Assembly (NCBI GenBank): GCA_024401395.1
Contig: JAKSLD010000014.1
Location: 26,942 to 90,941 of the forward strand
Length of the DNA stretch: 64,000 nt
Reading direction: 5' to 3'
Origin: Bacteroidales bacterium
GTDB lineage: Bacteria > Bacteroidota > Bacteroidia > Bacteroidales > Marinilabiliaceae
The position numbers and the translations under genes are program-made. This document shows, piece by piece, positions 46,107 to 54,238 of this stretch; the stretch's first letter is position 1, and each line of letters begins with the position of its first letter. The notes under the pieces are model-generated. The model did no database searches and was not told where the DNA came from. It saw only the letters and a list, made by a program, of their open reading frames with translations.

Positions 46107-47468
46107 CTATATCTCAATATATTCCGCAGAATCAAACTTACTAGGCTGCAAAAAACTTATATAATATATAGGCATATACAATATCTTGCCTTCGAATACG
46201 ACTTCTCGTTCATTACTCAATACTATCGCTCGTTTTACATTATACCCTGTCATCCCAAGAAAGTGATCCAATGCACTATGCACTTTGTAATCTTTCCCTG
46301 ATTTAACTTCAATCGGCAATATTGTGAGATTATCAGCATCATCCACTATATAATCCACTTCTCCGTTTTTCTTGTTGTCGTAGTACGTAAGTTTGAAATC
46401 ATGGGCTTTCAGCTCTTGAGCTACCACATTCTCATATACAGACCCAAGATTTATACTTCTCTCGTCGTTCATTATTGGCATTATATTATTGCGATAGAGT
46501 ACCCCTGTGAATATACCCACATCGTTTAAGTATAGCTTGAGAAGATTTTTACCTACATTTTCCGCCAATGGATAGGTCGGAGAACTGACCGCATTCACCT
46601 CCAGGGCAATACCTGCAGATATGATATAGTCAAATTCATCCTGATAGTCTCCCATGCGCTTTCCTTTCTTATCTTCAATATCTTTTACCACCAAACGTTT
46701 CTTTTTATTCTCCAGATTGGATGGTATCATATCATAGATGCGCTGTATTTTGAGTTTCTTTGACGATTGTTCCTCATGTTTTGCAGCATCTTGCCGGTAA
46801 AGGATACTGATTTCATGCTGTACCCTACGCACACTTACCATATTATGCTCCCTGAGAAATGTATTCACCGCATCAGGCATTCCTCCTACCAAAAGGTACT
46901 TTCGCCAAAGATCCATAATCTTGTTGTGCATCTCTGCCGATAGTGCTTCTTGGTTTTCGTATGAATTGCGGATTCCGGATATAGCTATATCTCCAACATT
47001 GTTCGCCATAAGGAATTCTTCAAAGTCTAGTGGATACATATGGAGTATTTCCATACTTCCCAACGGCAGACTTTGAGTACTTTTTAGGGCAATACCTAGT
47101 TGCGACCCACTTGCAATATACGTATACCGTCCATCTTCCATCAGAAATTTGACCAACGTCAGCAAATGGTCGTAGGCTTGTATCTCATCAATAAATATAA
47201 GTGTATTCTTTTTTTCTTTTAGTTTATTCCCGGCTATGGTACTTAACACCATAATAAAGTCTTCCACCGTACGAGCATTGGCAAATAGCTTGTCGTTCTG
47301 CTTGTCCTTTTCCATGTTAATTTCTACATAGTTCGGAAATAACGACTGCCCTACAGTGCGAACAATATATGACTTCCCTACTTGTCGAGCACCATCCACA
47401 ACAAGCATCTTATTATCCTCAGAACGAAGATAAGCTTCTATCTTACTCTGTATCTTGCGTTTAAGCAT
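46107..47468 (-). CDS. AAA ATPase with DUF4143 domain (second copy)
   Basis: A 453-residue ATPase of the AAA_14/DUF4143 class. Walker A is VDGARQVGKSYIV (about residue 24-36) and Walker B is TLIFIDEIQAYD. The sensor region is YIASGSQLGIAL. The C-terminal part carries an intact PD-(D/E)XK-like core: GEVDYIV followed by PIEVKSGKDYK. Proteins of this type are widespread in Bacteroidetes without an assigned role; defence or mobile-element associations are speculative. A four-unit tandem array with 33-bp period starts 9 bases before the start codon. Confidence 0.86.
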   Translation of the reverse strand: MLKRKIQSKIEAYLRSEDNKMLVVDGARQVGKSYIVRTVGQSLFPNYVEINMEKDKQNDKLFANARTVEDFIMVLSTIAGNKLKEKKNTLIFIDEIQAYDHLLTLVKFLMEDGRYTYIASGSQLGIALKSTQSLPLGSMEILHMYPLDFEEFLMANNVGDIAISGIRNSYENQEALSAEMHNKIMDLWRKYLLVGGMPDAVNTFLREHNMVSVRRVQHEISILYRQDAAKHEEQSSKKLKIQRIYDMIPSNLENKKKRLVVKDIEDKKGKRMGDYQDEFDYIISAGIALEVNAVSSPTYPLAENVGKNLLKLYLNDVGIFTGVLYRNNIMPIMNDERSINLGSVYENVVAQELKAHDFKLTYYDNKKNGEVDYIVDDADNLTILPIEVKSGKDYKVHSALDHFLGMTGYNVKRAIVLSNEREVVFEGKILYMPIYYISFLQPSKFDSAEYIEI

Positions 47469-47476
47469 ATCTATAC

Positions 47477-47586
47477 TACACTTTTCCTGTATTTTGACAC
47501 CCTCAAAAATACACTTTTCCTACAAATATCACCATCTAAAACTACACTTTTCCGCATTTTTCACACCTCCAAAACTACACTTTTCC
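47477..47586 (-). repeat. Four-unit tandem array (33-bp period) at the second ATPase start
   Basis: TACACTTTTCC on the plus strand (GGAAAAGTGTA toward the gene) occurs at 47477, 47510, 47543 and 47576, exactly 33 bases apart. The bases between are partly conserved. On the gene strand the units run into TAnnTTTG-like boxes, for example TATTTTTG at 47511-47504 and TAGTTTTG in the distal unit. The first unit would fall in the leader and the next over the -7 box. Four short, AT-rich units with variable filler do not make a CRISPR array. Confidence 0.85.
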
Positions 47587-47652
47587 AAAAATATCCCATA
47601 CCATATCAAACTGCCCTCTCACAAAAAGCATCTCCTCTTCCCCACATTTACT

Positions 47653-47660
47653 TACCTTTG
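47653..47660 (+). promoter_or_regulatory. -7 box of the bioG promoter
   Basis: TACCTTTG, a perfect TAnnTTTG, 20 bases upstream of the bioG ATG at 47681. No clear -33 TTTG is visible at the expected place. Confidence 0.5.
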
Positions 47661-47680
47661 CAACGTTAAACGGAAATATC

Positions 47681-48328
47681 ATGCAAACCCCACACAACCT
47701 CATCTTCCTTGGCTGGGGAATGGACCTCAACTCCATTCCTCCCATCCTTCGTATGACTGATTCAACTTATTTCTACAACTACGCGGAGGTGATTCCATTT
47801 TCTCCCGACCCGAATGCCATATATAATGTCTACGCTTGGTCGTTCGGCGTATACGTCGCCCCTATCCTTATCAACCAATGGGGCATATCTTCTCAAATCG
47901 TCTCCGCAACGGCTATCAACGGCACTTGCCTGCCTGTCGATGATACCTTCGGAATCCCTGTTTCTATCGCTCAGGGCACTCTCGATAACCTCTCTGAGGC
48001 ATCGCGCCAGAAGTTCAACATCCGTATGTTCTCTTCCCGAAGTGAATACACAGAAAACCAACAGTATTCTTCTCAAAGAGATATAGAAGACCTAAGAAAA
48101 GAACTCTCTTTCTTCATTACCCACGCCTTATCCGCAAATAAAAAAATTACGATGAACAAGGGACTTGCCTTATACCAGCCTATGGGTAGCGAGCATAATC
48201 TCTATACCCTCGCTGTCATCGGAACGCAGGATCGTATCTTCCCTCCGCAAAACCAACTGGCCTTCTGGCAATCTCAAGGTATAGAGGTGCGCCAACTCGA
48301 AATGGGTCACTGGCCAACAAAAATCTAA
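47681..48328 (+). CDS. bioG: BioG-like pimeloyl-ACP methyl ester esterase with repeat insertion
   Basis: A 215-residue alpha/beta hydrolase of the BioG (DUF452) family, which frees pimeloyl-ACP for biotin synthesis. The N-terminal LIFLGWGMDLNSI, the nucleophile elbow AWSFGVYVA, ATAINGTCLPVDDTFGIP and the C-terminal VIGTQDRIFPPQNQLAFW are characteristic. The active-site histidine is probably that of GHWPTKI at the end. Repeat copy 4 lies inside the gene without breaking the frame, adding KKITMNKGLALYQPMG before the VIGTQD strand. No other biotin genes are adjacent. Whether the lengthened protein is active is open. Confidence 0.85.
   Translation: MQTPHNLIFLGWGMDLNSIPPILRMTDSTYFYNYAEVIPFSPDPNAIYNVYAWSFGVYVAPILINQWGISSQIVSATAINGTCLPVDDTFGIPVSIAQGTLDNLSEASRQKFNIRMFSSRSEYTENQQYSSQRDIEDLRKELSFFITHALSANKKITMNKGLALYQPMGSEHNLYTLAVIGTQDRIFPPQNQLAFWQSQGIEVRQLEMGHWPTKI
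48138..48186 (+). repeat. MNKG dispersed element, copy 4 (inside bioG)
   Basis: AAAAAAATTACG then ATGAACAAGGG and ACTTGCC. The ATG at 48152 is in the bioG reading frame and codon 9 is CAG rather than TAG. The element therefore contributes about 16 residues to the protein. The segment falls where BioG homologues have a shorter, variable loop. Confidence 0.75.
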
Positions 48329-48346
48329 TCTGGTAGGCTAAGAATT

Positions 48347-48368
48347 GGGAATTAGTAATTAGGAATTA
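48347..48368. repeat. GGAATTAG-type short repeat tract before pnp
   Basis: GGGAATTAG followed by TAATTAGGAATTA, a short run of the same AATTAGGAATTA motif found at 50818-50906 on the other side of pnp. Low-complexity intergenic sequence; function unknown. Confidence 0.5.
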
Positions 48369-48409
48369 AAAAAACTCTCTCAAAACCAAACCACAACAAG
48401 AAAAAAACG

Positions 48410-48417
48410 TACATTTG
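48410..48417 (+). promoter_or_regulatory. -7 box of the pnp promoter
   Basis: TACATTTG followed by C, a perfect TAnnTTTG, 45 bases before the pnp start. A long leader for a PNPase gene is usual, since pnp is often autoregulated at the mRNA level, but I see no strong hairpin in this one. Confidence 0.55.
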
Positions 48418-48461
48418 CACCGATATATAGAGTTGTTAAAATTTTAGAAGACTAAAAAGTC

Positions 48462-50699
48462 ATGATGATTAAACCAGAACCTATCGAAAAGGTTATCGAT
48501 CTAGGAGACGGCCGCACCATTACCATCGAGACTGGCAAGCTCGCTAAGCAAGCCGATGGCTCAGTTATGGTTAAGTGCGGTGGAACATTCCTCCTGGCAA
48601 CAGTTACAAGTGCAACAGAGGCTAAACCTGATACAGATTTCATGCCTCTTACAGTAGAGTATAAGGAGAAGTTCGCTTCTGCAGGCCGCTTCCCTGGTGG
48701 CTTCACCAAGCGCGAAGGTCGTGCTTCCGACTACGAGATCCTTATCGCTCGCCTCGTGGACCGCGCACTCCGTCCACTCTTCCCAGATGATTATCACGCT
48801 GATACTTTCGTTACTATAACTCTCTTCTCTGCAGATCCAGAGGTTACTCCTGATTGCCTCGCTGGTCTCGCAGCTTCTGCAGCTATCGCAGTTTCTGATA
48901 TACCATTCCATGGCCCAATTTCTGAGGTTAAGGTGGTTCGCGTAGATGGTCAGTTCAAGATCAACCCTACTCCTGCAGAACTCGAGCGCGCCGACCTTGA
49001 ACTTATGGTTGCCGCTTCTGAGAAGGATATCAACATGGTTGAGGGTGAAATGAAGGAGGTCTCTGAGGATGTAATGCTCGAGGCTCTCAAGTTCGCTCAT
49101 AACGAAATTAAGAAGCACTGTAAGGTTCAGGAGGAACTCGCAGCTGCTGTTGGCAAGGCTAAGCGTGAGTACAATCACGAGAATAATGACGAGGAACTCC
49201 GCGCTAAGGTTCGCACTGAGTGCTACCCTAAGGCATACGAGGTTGCTTGCTCTGAAATAGCTAACAAGGCTGAGCGTGGCCGCCGTTTCGAGGAGATCTG
49301 CAAGAACTTCATCGCTGAGAATTATCCAGAGGATTACGAGGGCGAAGTTCCAGAGGCTCTCATCAAGCGCTACTACCACGATATCGAGCGCGACGCAGTT
49401 CGCCGTGCTATGCTCGACGAGAATAAGCGTCTCGATGGCCGTAAGATGGATGAGATTCGTCCTATCTGGTGCGAGGTTGGCTATCTCCCTGGCCCTCACG
49501 GTTCATCTATCTTTACTCGTGGCGAGACTCAGTCTCTCTCTACAGTAACTCTCGGCACTAAGCTCGATGAGAAGATGGTCGACGAGGCTACTGTTCAAGC
49601 TTCTGAGAAGTTCCTCCTCCACTATAACTTCCCTCCATTCGCAACAAACGATGCAAAGGCAGCTAAGGGTGTTGGCCGTCGCGAAATCGGTCACGGCAAC
49701 CTCGCTCTCCGCGCACTTAAGAATATGATTCCTGAGGATCTTCCTTACACAGTACGTGTAGTAAGTGATATCCTCGAGTCTAACGGCTCTTCTTCAATGG
49801 CTACTGTCTGTGCAGGTACTCTCGCTCTCATGGATGCCGGCGTAAAGATCAAGAAGCCTGTAGCTGGTATCGCAATGGGTCTTATCTCTGATGATAAGTC
49901 TGATAAGTATTGCGTACTCTCTGATATCCTTGGCGACGAGGATCACCTCGGTGATATGGACTTCAAGGTAACAGGTACTCGTGATGGTATTACTGCTACT
50001 CAGATGGATATCAAGATCGATGGCCTCTCTTACGAGGTCGTAGCTAAGGCTCTCGAGCAGGCTCGTCGTGGTCGTCTCCATATTCTCGATCTCATCGAGG
50101 AGACTATCCCAGCTCCACGTGAGGACTACAAGCCACACGCTCCACGTATCATCGCTATCGATATCCCTAAGGATATGATTGGCGCTGTTATCGGCCCTGG
50201 CGGTAAGATTATCCAAGAGATTCAGGCTACAACAAATACAACAATCAATATCGAAGAGGTCGACAATAAGGGTATCGTATCTATCGCTTCTTCTAACAAG
50301 GCTAACATCGACGCCGCTCTCGCACGAGTTAAGGCTATCGTTGCTATCCCAGAAGTTGGTGAGGTATACCACGGTAAGGTTAAGTCTCTCGTAGCATTCG
50401 GTGCTTTCGTTGAGATTCTCCCTGGCAAGGATGGTCTCCTCCACGTTTCTGAGTTCGACTGGAAGCGTATAGAGGATCCTGCTTCTGTACTTAAGGAGGG
50501 CGACGAAATCGACGTACTCCTCAAGGAGATCGATCCTAAGACTGGCAAACTCCGCCTCTCTCGCCGCGACCTTCTCCCTAAGCCAGAGGGTTGGGTAGAC
50601 CGTCCAGAGCGACCAGCTCGCCCACCACGTGACAACAATGGCCCACGTGGCGACCATCGCGGTCCTCGCCCAGAGCGCGGTCCACGTCGTGAGAACTAA
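48462..50699 (+). CDS. pnp: Polynucleotide phosphorylase
   Basis: A 745-residue PNPase, the phosphorolytic 3'-5' exoribonuclease. Two RNase PH domains are present, the second with [16 protein letters not shown] domain ([23 protein letters not shown]) and an S1 domain ([35 protein letters not shown]) follow. The tail is unusually rich in Arg, Pro and Gly ([10 protein letters not shown] onward), a likely RNA-binding extension. Codon use is strongly biased, as in highly expressed genes. Two in-frame ATGs (48462 and 48465) are possible starts. Confidence 0.97.
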   Translation: MMIKPEPIEKVIDLGDGRTITIETGKLAKQADGSVMVKCGGTFLLATVTSATEAKPDTDFMPLTVEYKEKFASAGRFPGGFTKREGRASDYEILIARLVDRALRPLFPDDYHADTFVTITLFSADPEVTPDCLAGLAASAAIAVSDIPFHGPISEVKVVRVDGQFKINPTPAELERADLELMVAASEKDINMVEGEMKEVSEDVMLEALKFAHNEIKKHCKVQEELAAAVGKAKREYNHENNDEELRAKVRTECYPKAYEVACSEIANKAERGRRFEEICKNFIAENYPEDYEGEVPEALIKRYYHDIERDAVRRAMLDENKRLDGRKMDEIRPIWCEVGYLPGPHGSSIFTRGETQSLSTVTLGTKLDEKMVDEATVQASEKFLLHYNFPPFATNDAKAAKGVGRREIGHGNLALRALKNMIPEDLPYTVRVVSDILESNGSSSMATVCAGTLALMDAGVKIKKPVAGIAMGLISDDKSDKYCVLSDILGDEDHLGDMDFKVTGTRDGITATQMDIKIDGLSYEVVAKALEQARRGRLHILDLIEETIPAPREDYKPHAPRIIAIDIPKDMIGAVIGPGGKIIQEIQATTNTTINIEEVDNKGIVSIASSNKANIDAALARVKAIVAIPEVGEVYHGKVKSLVAFGAFVEILPGKDGLLHVSEFDWKRIEDPASVLKEGDEIDVLLKEIDPKTGKLRLSRRDLLPKPEGWVDRPERPARPPRDNNGPRGDHRGPRPERGPRREN

Positions 50700-50718
50700 T
50701 CTTAGTCCACAATAATAA

Positions 50719-50753
50719 AAAAAGCGCGTACGACTATCTCGCACGCGCTTTTT
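50719..50753 (+). terminator. Terminator after pnp
   Basis: AAAAAGCGCGT pairs with ACGCGCTTTTT around a 13-base loop, giving a stem with a run of T at its end. It is A-rich upstream as well, so it could work on both strands. Confidence 0.8.
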
Positions 50754-50788
50754 GTATATCTTTGCCCAAAATAATACCGGGTAAATCC

Positions 50789-50906
50789 CATCTCCCTAAT
50801 ACACTGGCTCCGACCCAATGAATTAGGAATTATCATCTCCCTAATATACCGACCCCTACCCAACGAACTAGGAACTAGGAATTAGGAATTACAAATTAGG
50901 AATTAA
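50789..50906. repeat. Imperfect direct repeat with AATTAGGAATTA tract before recR
   Basis: CATCTCCCTAATA occurs at 50789 and again at 50834, a 45-base period. Each copy is followed by a GACCC-containing stretch and an AATTAGGAATTA-type run, which is extended in the second copy (50866-50905). The tract ends directly at the recR start. I see no -7 box in it. Confidence 0.6.
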
Positions 50907-51512
50907 GTGCAAACATCTTCCAAACTTCTCGACGATGCAATAGCCCAGTTCGCTACTCTTCCGTCTATCGGACGTAAGACAGCGATGCGCCTCGCTATGC
51001 ACATCCTTCGTCAGGACAAGGCTGATGTCGCAGCTTTCGTAAATGCCATTAGTGCCTTGCGCAACGATATCCGTTATTGTCGTACTTGCCACAATATTTG
51101 CGATAACGACCAATGCGAGGTATGCGCTAACCCTAAACGCGACCACCGCACTATATGCGTCGTGGAGTCTATTCGCGAAATGATGGCTATCGAATCTACC
51201 CAACAGTTCAATGGCGTTTACCATATACTTGGTGGCGTCATCTCTCCTATGGAGGGCATCGGCCCAGAGGAACTGAATATCGACTCTCTCGAGGCTCGCG
51301 TCAGCGCTCATGATGCCGACGAAGTCATCTTGGCTCTGTCTACAACAATGGAGGGCGACACGACGAACTTCTACCTCTACCGCCGACTCGCCCCTTATAA
51401 TATCAAACTGACTACCATCGCTCGTGGCGTAGCTATCGGCGACGAAATAGAATATACAGACGAAGTGACACTGGGACGCTCCCTGGTAAACCGAGTTCCT
51501 TATACAGTATAA
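50907..51512 (+). CDS. recR: Recombination protein RecR
   Basis: A 201-residue RecFOR-pathway protein that helps load RecA at gaps. The helix-hairpin-helix LPSIGRKTAMRLAMHIL, the four-cysteine zinc site (YCRTCHNICDNDQCEVC) and the Toprim domain starting TICVVESIREMMAIE are present. GVYHILGGVISPMEGIGPEELNI is diagnostic. The start is a GTG at 50907, directly after the repeat tract; there is no ATG that keeps the N-terminus. Confidence 0.95.
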   Translation: MQTSSKLLDDAIAQFATLPSIGRKTAMRLAMHILRQDKADVAAFVNAISALRNDIRYCRTCHNICDNDQCEVCANPKRDHRTICVVESIREMMAIESTQQFNGVYHILGGVISPMEGIGPEELNIDSLEARVSAHDADEVILALSTTMEGDTTNFYLYRRLAPYNIKLTTIARGVAIGDEIEYTDEVTLGRSLVNRVPYTV

Positions 51513-51553
51513 TCCCTAAATATATCAACTTGAATAATAATTCTAATCCAAAT

Positions 51554-51952
51554 ATGCTCCAAAAACTTAAGAAGACTTTTCTCTTCGCAATATCAATTCC
51601 AGTCTTGGTATTCATACTGGCTTTTCTCGCAAAGGATCTCCCTTATGTAACCGACGAAACAGCCGCCGCTATTATGGCCATATATTTCATCTTGGTCCTC
51701 ATAGCTGTCCCTGTTTCATCCTACTGGCTCCGTCGCACTACCAATAAGGCTGCAGATGCCTCTGAGGAGGAGGGCGAGCGTATAGTGTCTAAGGCCTATA
51801 CCATCCGCATCTGGACATTATCTGTATGTAACATTGTAGCTGCTGTTCTTTATGCAATTACTTGTCAGATGAATTGCGTCTATATCTTTGGTATGCTATT
51901 CGTCCTAATGCTATTCTCATACCCTTCCGAAAAATATATCTACCGCGAATAA
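51554..51952 (+). CDS. Small membrane protein of unknown function
   Basis: I do not recognise this family. From the ATG at 51554 it has 132 residues; an in-frame TTG at 51530 would add eight. Four membrane segments are visible: FLFAISIPVLVFILAFLA, AAIMAIYFILVLIAVPVSSYW, WTLSVCNIVAAVLYAITC and VYIFGMLFVLMLFSY. A charged loop (RRTTNKAADASEEEGERIVSK) lies between the second and third. It sits between recR and the HAD gene, 42 and 29 bases away, so co-transcription is likely. Confidence 0.75.
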   Translation: MLQKLKKTFLFAISIPVLVFILAFLAKDLPYVTDETAAAIMAIYFILVLIAVPVSSYWLRRTTNKAADASEEEGERIVSKAYTIRIWTLSVCNIVAAVLYAITCQMNCVYIFGMLFVLMLFSYPSEKYIYRE

Positions 51953-51981
51953 CTATAAATCCTAATCCGATTTTAACATCT

Positions 51982-52386
51982 ATGCAGAAAACAATAGCCG
52001 TAGATTTCGACGGCACAATAGTGGAGAATAAATACCCAGAGATGGGCAAACCTATTATGTTTGCCTTCAATACCCTTCGCGCACTCCAGCAGAAGGAGTT
52101 CCTTCTCATTCTTTGGACGTGTCGTACAGGCAAACTCCTCGATGACGCAGTAGAGCTATGCCGTAAAAACGGTGTCGAATTCTACGCAATCAACGCCAAC
52201 TACCCTGGAGAGGATATGTCTAACCCCGAAAACCCGAGAAAACTGACAGCTGATATATTCATTGACGACCGCAACATCGGAGGTCTACCTCCTTGGGGGG
52301 AAATATATCACAAGCTTTGTCCCGAAGATAATTCGCTTCCTAATGAATCTGAGAAAAAAGGCTTGTTTTCAAGACTGTTCAAATAA
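51982..52386 (+). CDS. HAD-type hydrolase, BT0820 family
   Basis: A 134-residue protein with a HAD-like phosphatase core. The nucleophile motif is IAVDFDGTIVEN, followed by LILWTCRTGKLLDDAVELCRKNGVEFYAIN and the acidic motif TADIFIDDRNIGG. It closely resembles the small Bacteroides BT0820-type HAD proteins of unknown substrate. The start at 51982 (MQKTIAVDFDG) is the natural one. It has no separate cap domain, so a macromolecular or large substrate is possible. Confidence 0.88.
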   Translation: MQKTIAVDFDGTIVENKYPEMGKPIMFAFNTLRALQQKEFLLILWTCRTGKLLDDAVELCRKNGVEFYAINANYPGEDMSNPENPRKLTADIFIDDRNIGGLPPWGEIYHKLCPEDNSLPNESEKKGLFSRLFK

Positions 52387-52390
52387 CATA

Positions 52391-52421
52391 AAAAAAGGCG
52401 TCTGAACCCAGACGCCTTTTT
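52391..52421. terminator. Bidirectional terminator between HAD and SPFH genes
   Basis: An 8-bp stem GGCGTCTG (52397-52404) with CAGACGCC (52409-52416) has an AAAAAA run before it and a TTTTT run after it. Both strands therefore have a stem followed by a U run, serving the two converging genes. Confidence 0.85.
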
Positions 52422-52439
52422 ATTGCTATAGTAAACAAA

Positions 52440-53267
52440 TTACTTCACATGAATAAATGGAGCCTCACCACCAGAAGTCATATACTCAGGCAACTTGCCA
52501 TCCCACTTTTCTACAGCATACTGCTCAACCAAAAGCTTATTCAATGACTCAGCAACTACTCTGTTGTAATATGCCTCACCATCACCCTTGATCTTCAACG
52601 CCTTAGCTTCACCTTCTGCCTTCGCAATCTCAATCTGAGCCTCGGCCTGTGCCTCTTTTACCTTGTTCTCTGCCTTCAACGCATTCTGAACTGCCTCATT
52701 CTTAGCATTGATAGCCTGCGCCAAAGAAGATGGAGGGGTTATCTGCGAGGTAAACTCCTCTACAATAAAACCTTCGCTCGACAACGACTGCTCAAGACGC
52801 TTGCGAACCTCTGACTCGAACTCGCCACGATTAGCCATCAGATAATCACTGGTATACTGATTCGCACAAGTTCTGTACGCCTCATATATACATGTACGTA
52901 TGTAACCCTCCTCTATCTCCCAAAGGGACTTACGATACTTTGTAAATACCTGTGTAGCCTTATCTCTATCCAAACGATAAGCAATGGTAGGATCCATTGT
53001 AAATGTCGAAGCATCCTTTGCATTTACCGCAAAAGGCTCGTATGTCTTACGCTGAACATATACTGGATACTCAAAAATATCCTGTGTAATAGGATTATAC
53101 CAGACCCAACCGTTACATGTCTCAACAACGCCACCCTGACGGTCTGTGTCTGACGACCACTTCAAGAAACGAATACCTACTGATCCTGAATCAATAGTCG
53201 TACAATTTGTTAAGGCCAATGCCATCAATGATGCACCAATACCTAAGACGTGAGTTTTGATCTTCAT
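52440..53267 (-). CDS. SPFH/prohibitin-family lipoprotein
   Basis: A 275-residue lipoprotein with a band-7 (SPFH) domain. The start at 53267 gives MKIKTHVLGIGASLMALALTNC, with a lipobox cysteine at 22; the frame from 53336 adds an unlikely extension. The SPFH core runs from SVGIRFLKWSSD to EEFTSQITPPSS. A long Ala/Glu/Lys helix (about residues 195-245, KNEAVQNALKAENKVKEAQAEAQ in part) is the oligomerisation segment. Such proteins form membrane scaffolds; the partner is unknown. Confidence 0.88.
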   Translation of the reverse strand: MKIKTHVLGIGASLMALALTNCTTIDSGSVGIRFLKWSSDTDRQGGVVETCNGWVWYNPITQDIFEYPVYVQRKTYEPFAVNAKDASTFTMDPTIAYRLDRDKATQVFTKYRKSLWEIEEGYIRTCIYEAYRTCANQYTSDYLMANRGEFESEVRKRLEQSLSSEGFIVEEFTSQITPPSSLAQAINAKNEAVQNALKAENKVKEAQAEAQIEIAKAEGEAKALKIKGDGEAYYNRVVAESLNKLLVEQYAVEKWDGKLPEYMTSGGEAPFIHVK

Positions 53268-53401
53268 CTTGCTATATGTTTTTGTTAAAATTATCGGACA
53301 ATTATACCAATTATTGTCACTAATTGTTACACACAAATAGGAAAAGTTTACCTTCGTGATAAATTTTCATAAAAGACTATGCGGAGTTATTTTTTTTCTT
53401 T

Positions 53402-53409
53402 TACCTTTG
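53402..53409 (+). promoter_or_regulatory. -7 box of the siaC-porin row
   Basis: TACCTTTG, a perfect TAnnTTTG, 26 bases before the ATG at 53436. It should drive the first siaC-like gene and probably the two genes after it. Confidence 0.55.
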
Positions 53410-53435
53410 TAAGAAAGAATTAAAATCGAATTGCT

Positions 53436-53798
53436 ATGAATGCTTTGATTCCAGGCTCGGACCGTACTCCGACAATATCATATCAGGATGGTGTATTCTC
53501 CATTGTAGGTCGATCATACATGGAGAACTCAGCCGAGTTCTATGCTCCTGTAAAGCGTATTATCGAAGAGCATCAGGGACCACTACAAGTTGAAATAGGT
53601 CTTGATTTCTTCAATACTAGTAGTTCGAAGTGTATCATGGATCTTCTATTCATGATTGACAAAAAGCATTTGTCAGGTAATGAGTGCCATATCAAGTGGT
53701 CTTATAAAACTGATGACGAGGATATGCGTGACGCAGCTGAAGAGTTTCGGGACCTACTCAAGTACGTTCCAGTTGAGCTAGAGGAGATTGACGACTAA
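53436..53798 (+). CDS. SiaC-like phosphoprotein 1 (DUF1987)
   Basis: A 120-residue protein of the SiaC/DUF1987 family, STAS-like switch proteins that are phosphorylated on a threonine by a SiaB kinase and dephosphorylated by a PP2C phosphatase. The signature FFNTSSSKCIMDLL is present, with the likely phospho-threonine at residue 61. The start MNALIPGSDRTPTISYQDGVFSI is typical. A very similar gene follows after 66 bases, and a SpoIIE-type phosphatase is encoded at 56636. Confidence 0.88.
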   Translation: MNALIPGSDRTPTISYQDGVFSIVGRSYMENSAEFYAPVKRIIEEHQGPLQVEIGLDFFNTSSSKCIMDLLFMIDKKHLSGNECHIKWSYKTDDEDMRDAAEEFRDLLKYVPVELEEIDD

Positions 53799-53864
53799 AT
53801 TACCTTTCCAATCTCCCCTAATCTATCTTTCAGCATTACACGTACAACTTTAACGTATATAACT

Positions 53865-54233
53865 GTGCTTATATTTTCTGACGCAGAGGAACGATATCCA
53901 TTAATATCATACGATGCCAATACTTTGACCATCGAAGGGCGCTCCTTTATGGATGATGCCGTGGGGTTCTATCGCAACATCATAGCTCGAATCAAGAATG
54001 AAATACCAACAGAGAAACTTCTCGTTGTTTTCAATCTCGAATATTTCAATACCAGTAGCTCGAAATGCTTGCTCGAAATCTTCAAGTACCTTCTAGACCG
54101 CCACGAAGCCGGCCACGACATCCGTGTCGAATGGTACTATAGCGAACGTTTCGTGGATATGCATGAAGCAGGCGAAGATTATCAGGATCTAGCCGATGGC
54201 TTGCCTTTTGACATCATCGAAATCAAGGGCTAA
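53865..54233 (+). CDS. SiaC-like phosphoprotein 2 (DUF1987)
   Basis: A 122-residue paralogue of the preceding protein. It keeps the switch motif YFNTSSSKCLLEIF (threonine at residue 63), ISYDANTLTIEGRSFMDDAVGFY and the acidic C-terminus. The start is a GTG at 53865. The two proteins clearly differ in their first 10 residues and in the final helix (FVDMHEAGEDYQDLADGLPF), which may let them bind different partners. It ends 5 bases before the porin start. Confidence 0.88.
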   Translation: MLIFSDAEERYPLISYDANTLTIEGRSFMDDAVGFYRNIIARIKNEIPTEKLLVVFNLEYFNTSSSKCLLEIFKYLLDRHEAGHDIRVEWYYSERFVDMHEAGEDYQDLADGLPFDIIEIKG

Positions 54234-54238
54234 AAATA

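Noticed and set aside
47477..47586. The regular 33-bp array looks at first like a short CRISPR array.
   Set aside because: The repeated core is only 11 bases, the filler is partly conserved, there are no cas genes, and the array sits directly at a start codon with promoter boxes inside it.
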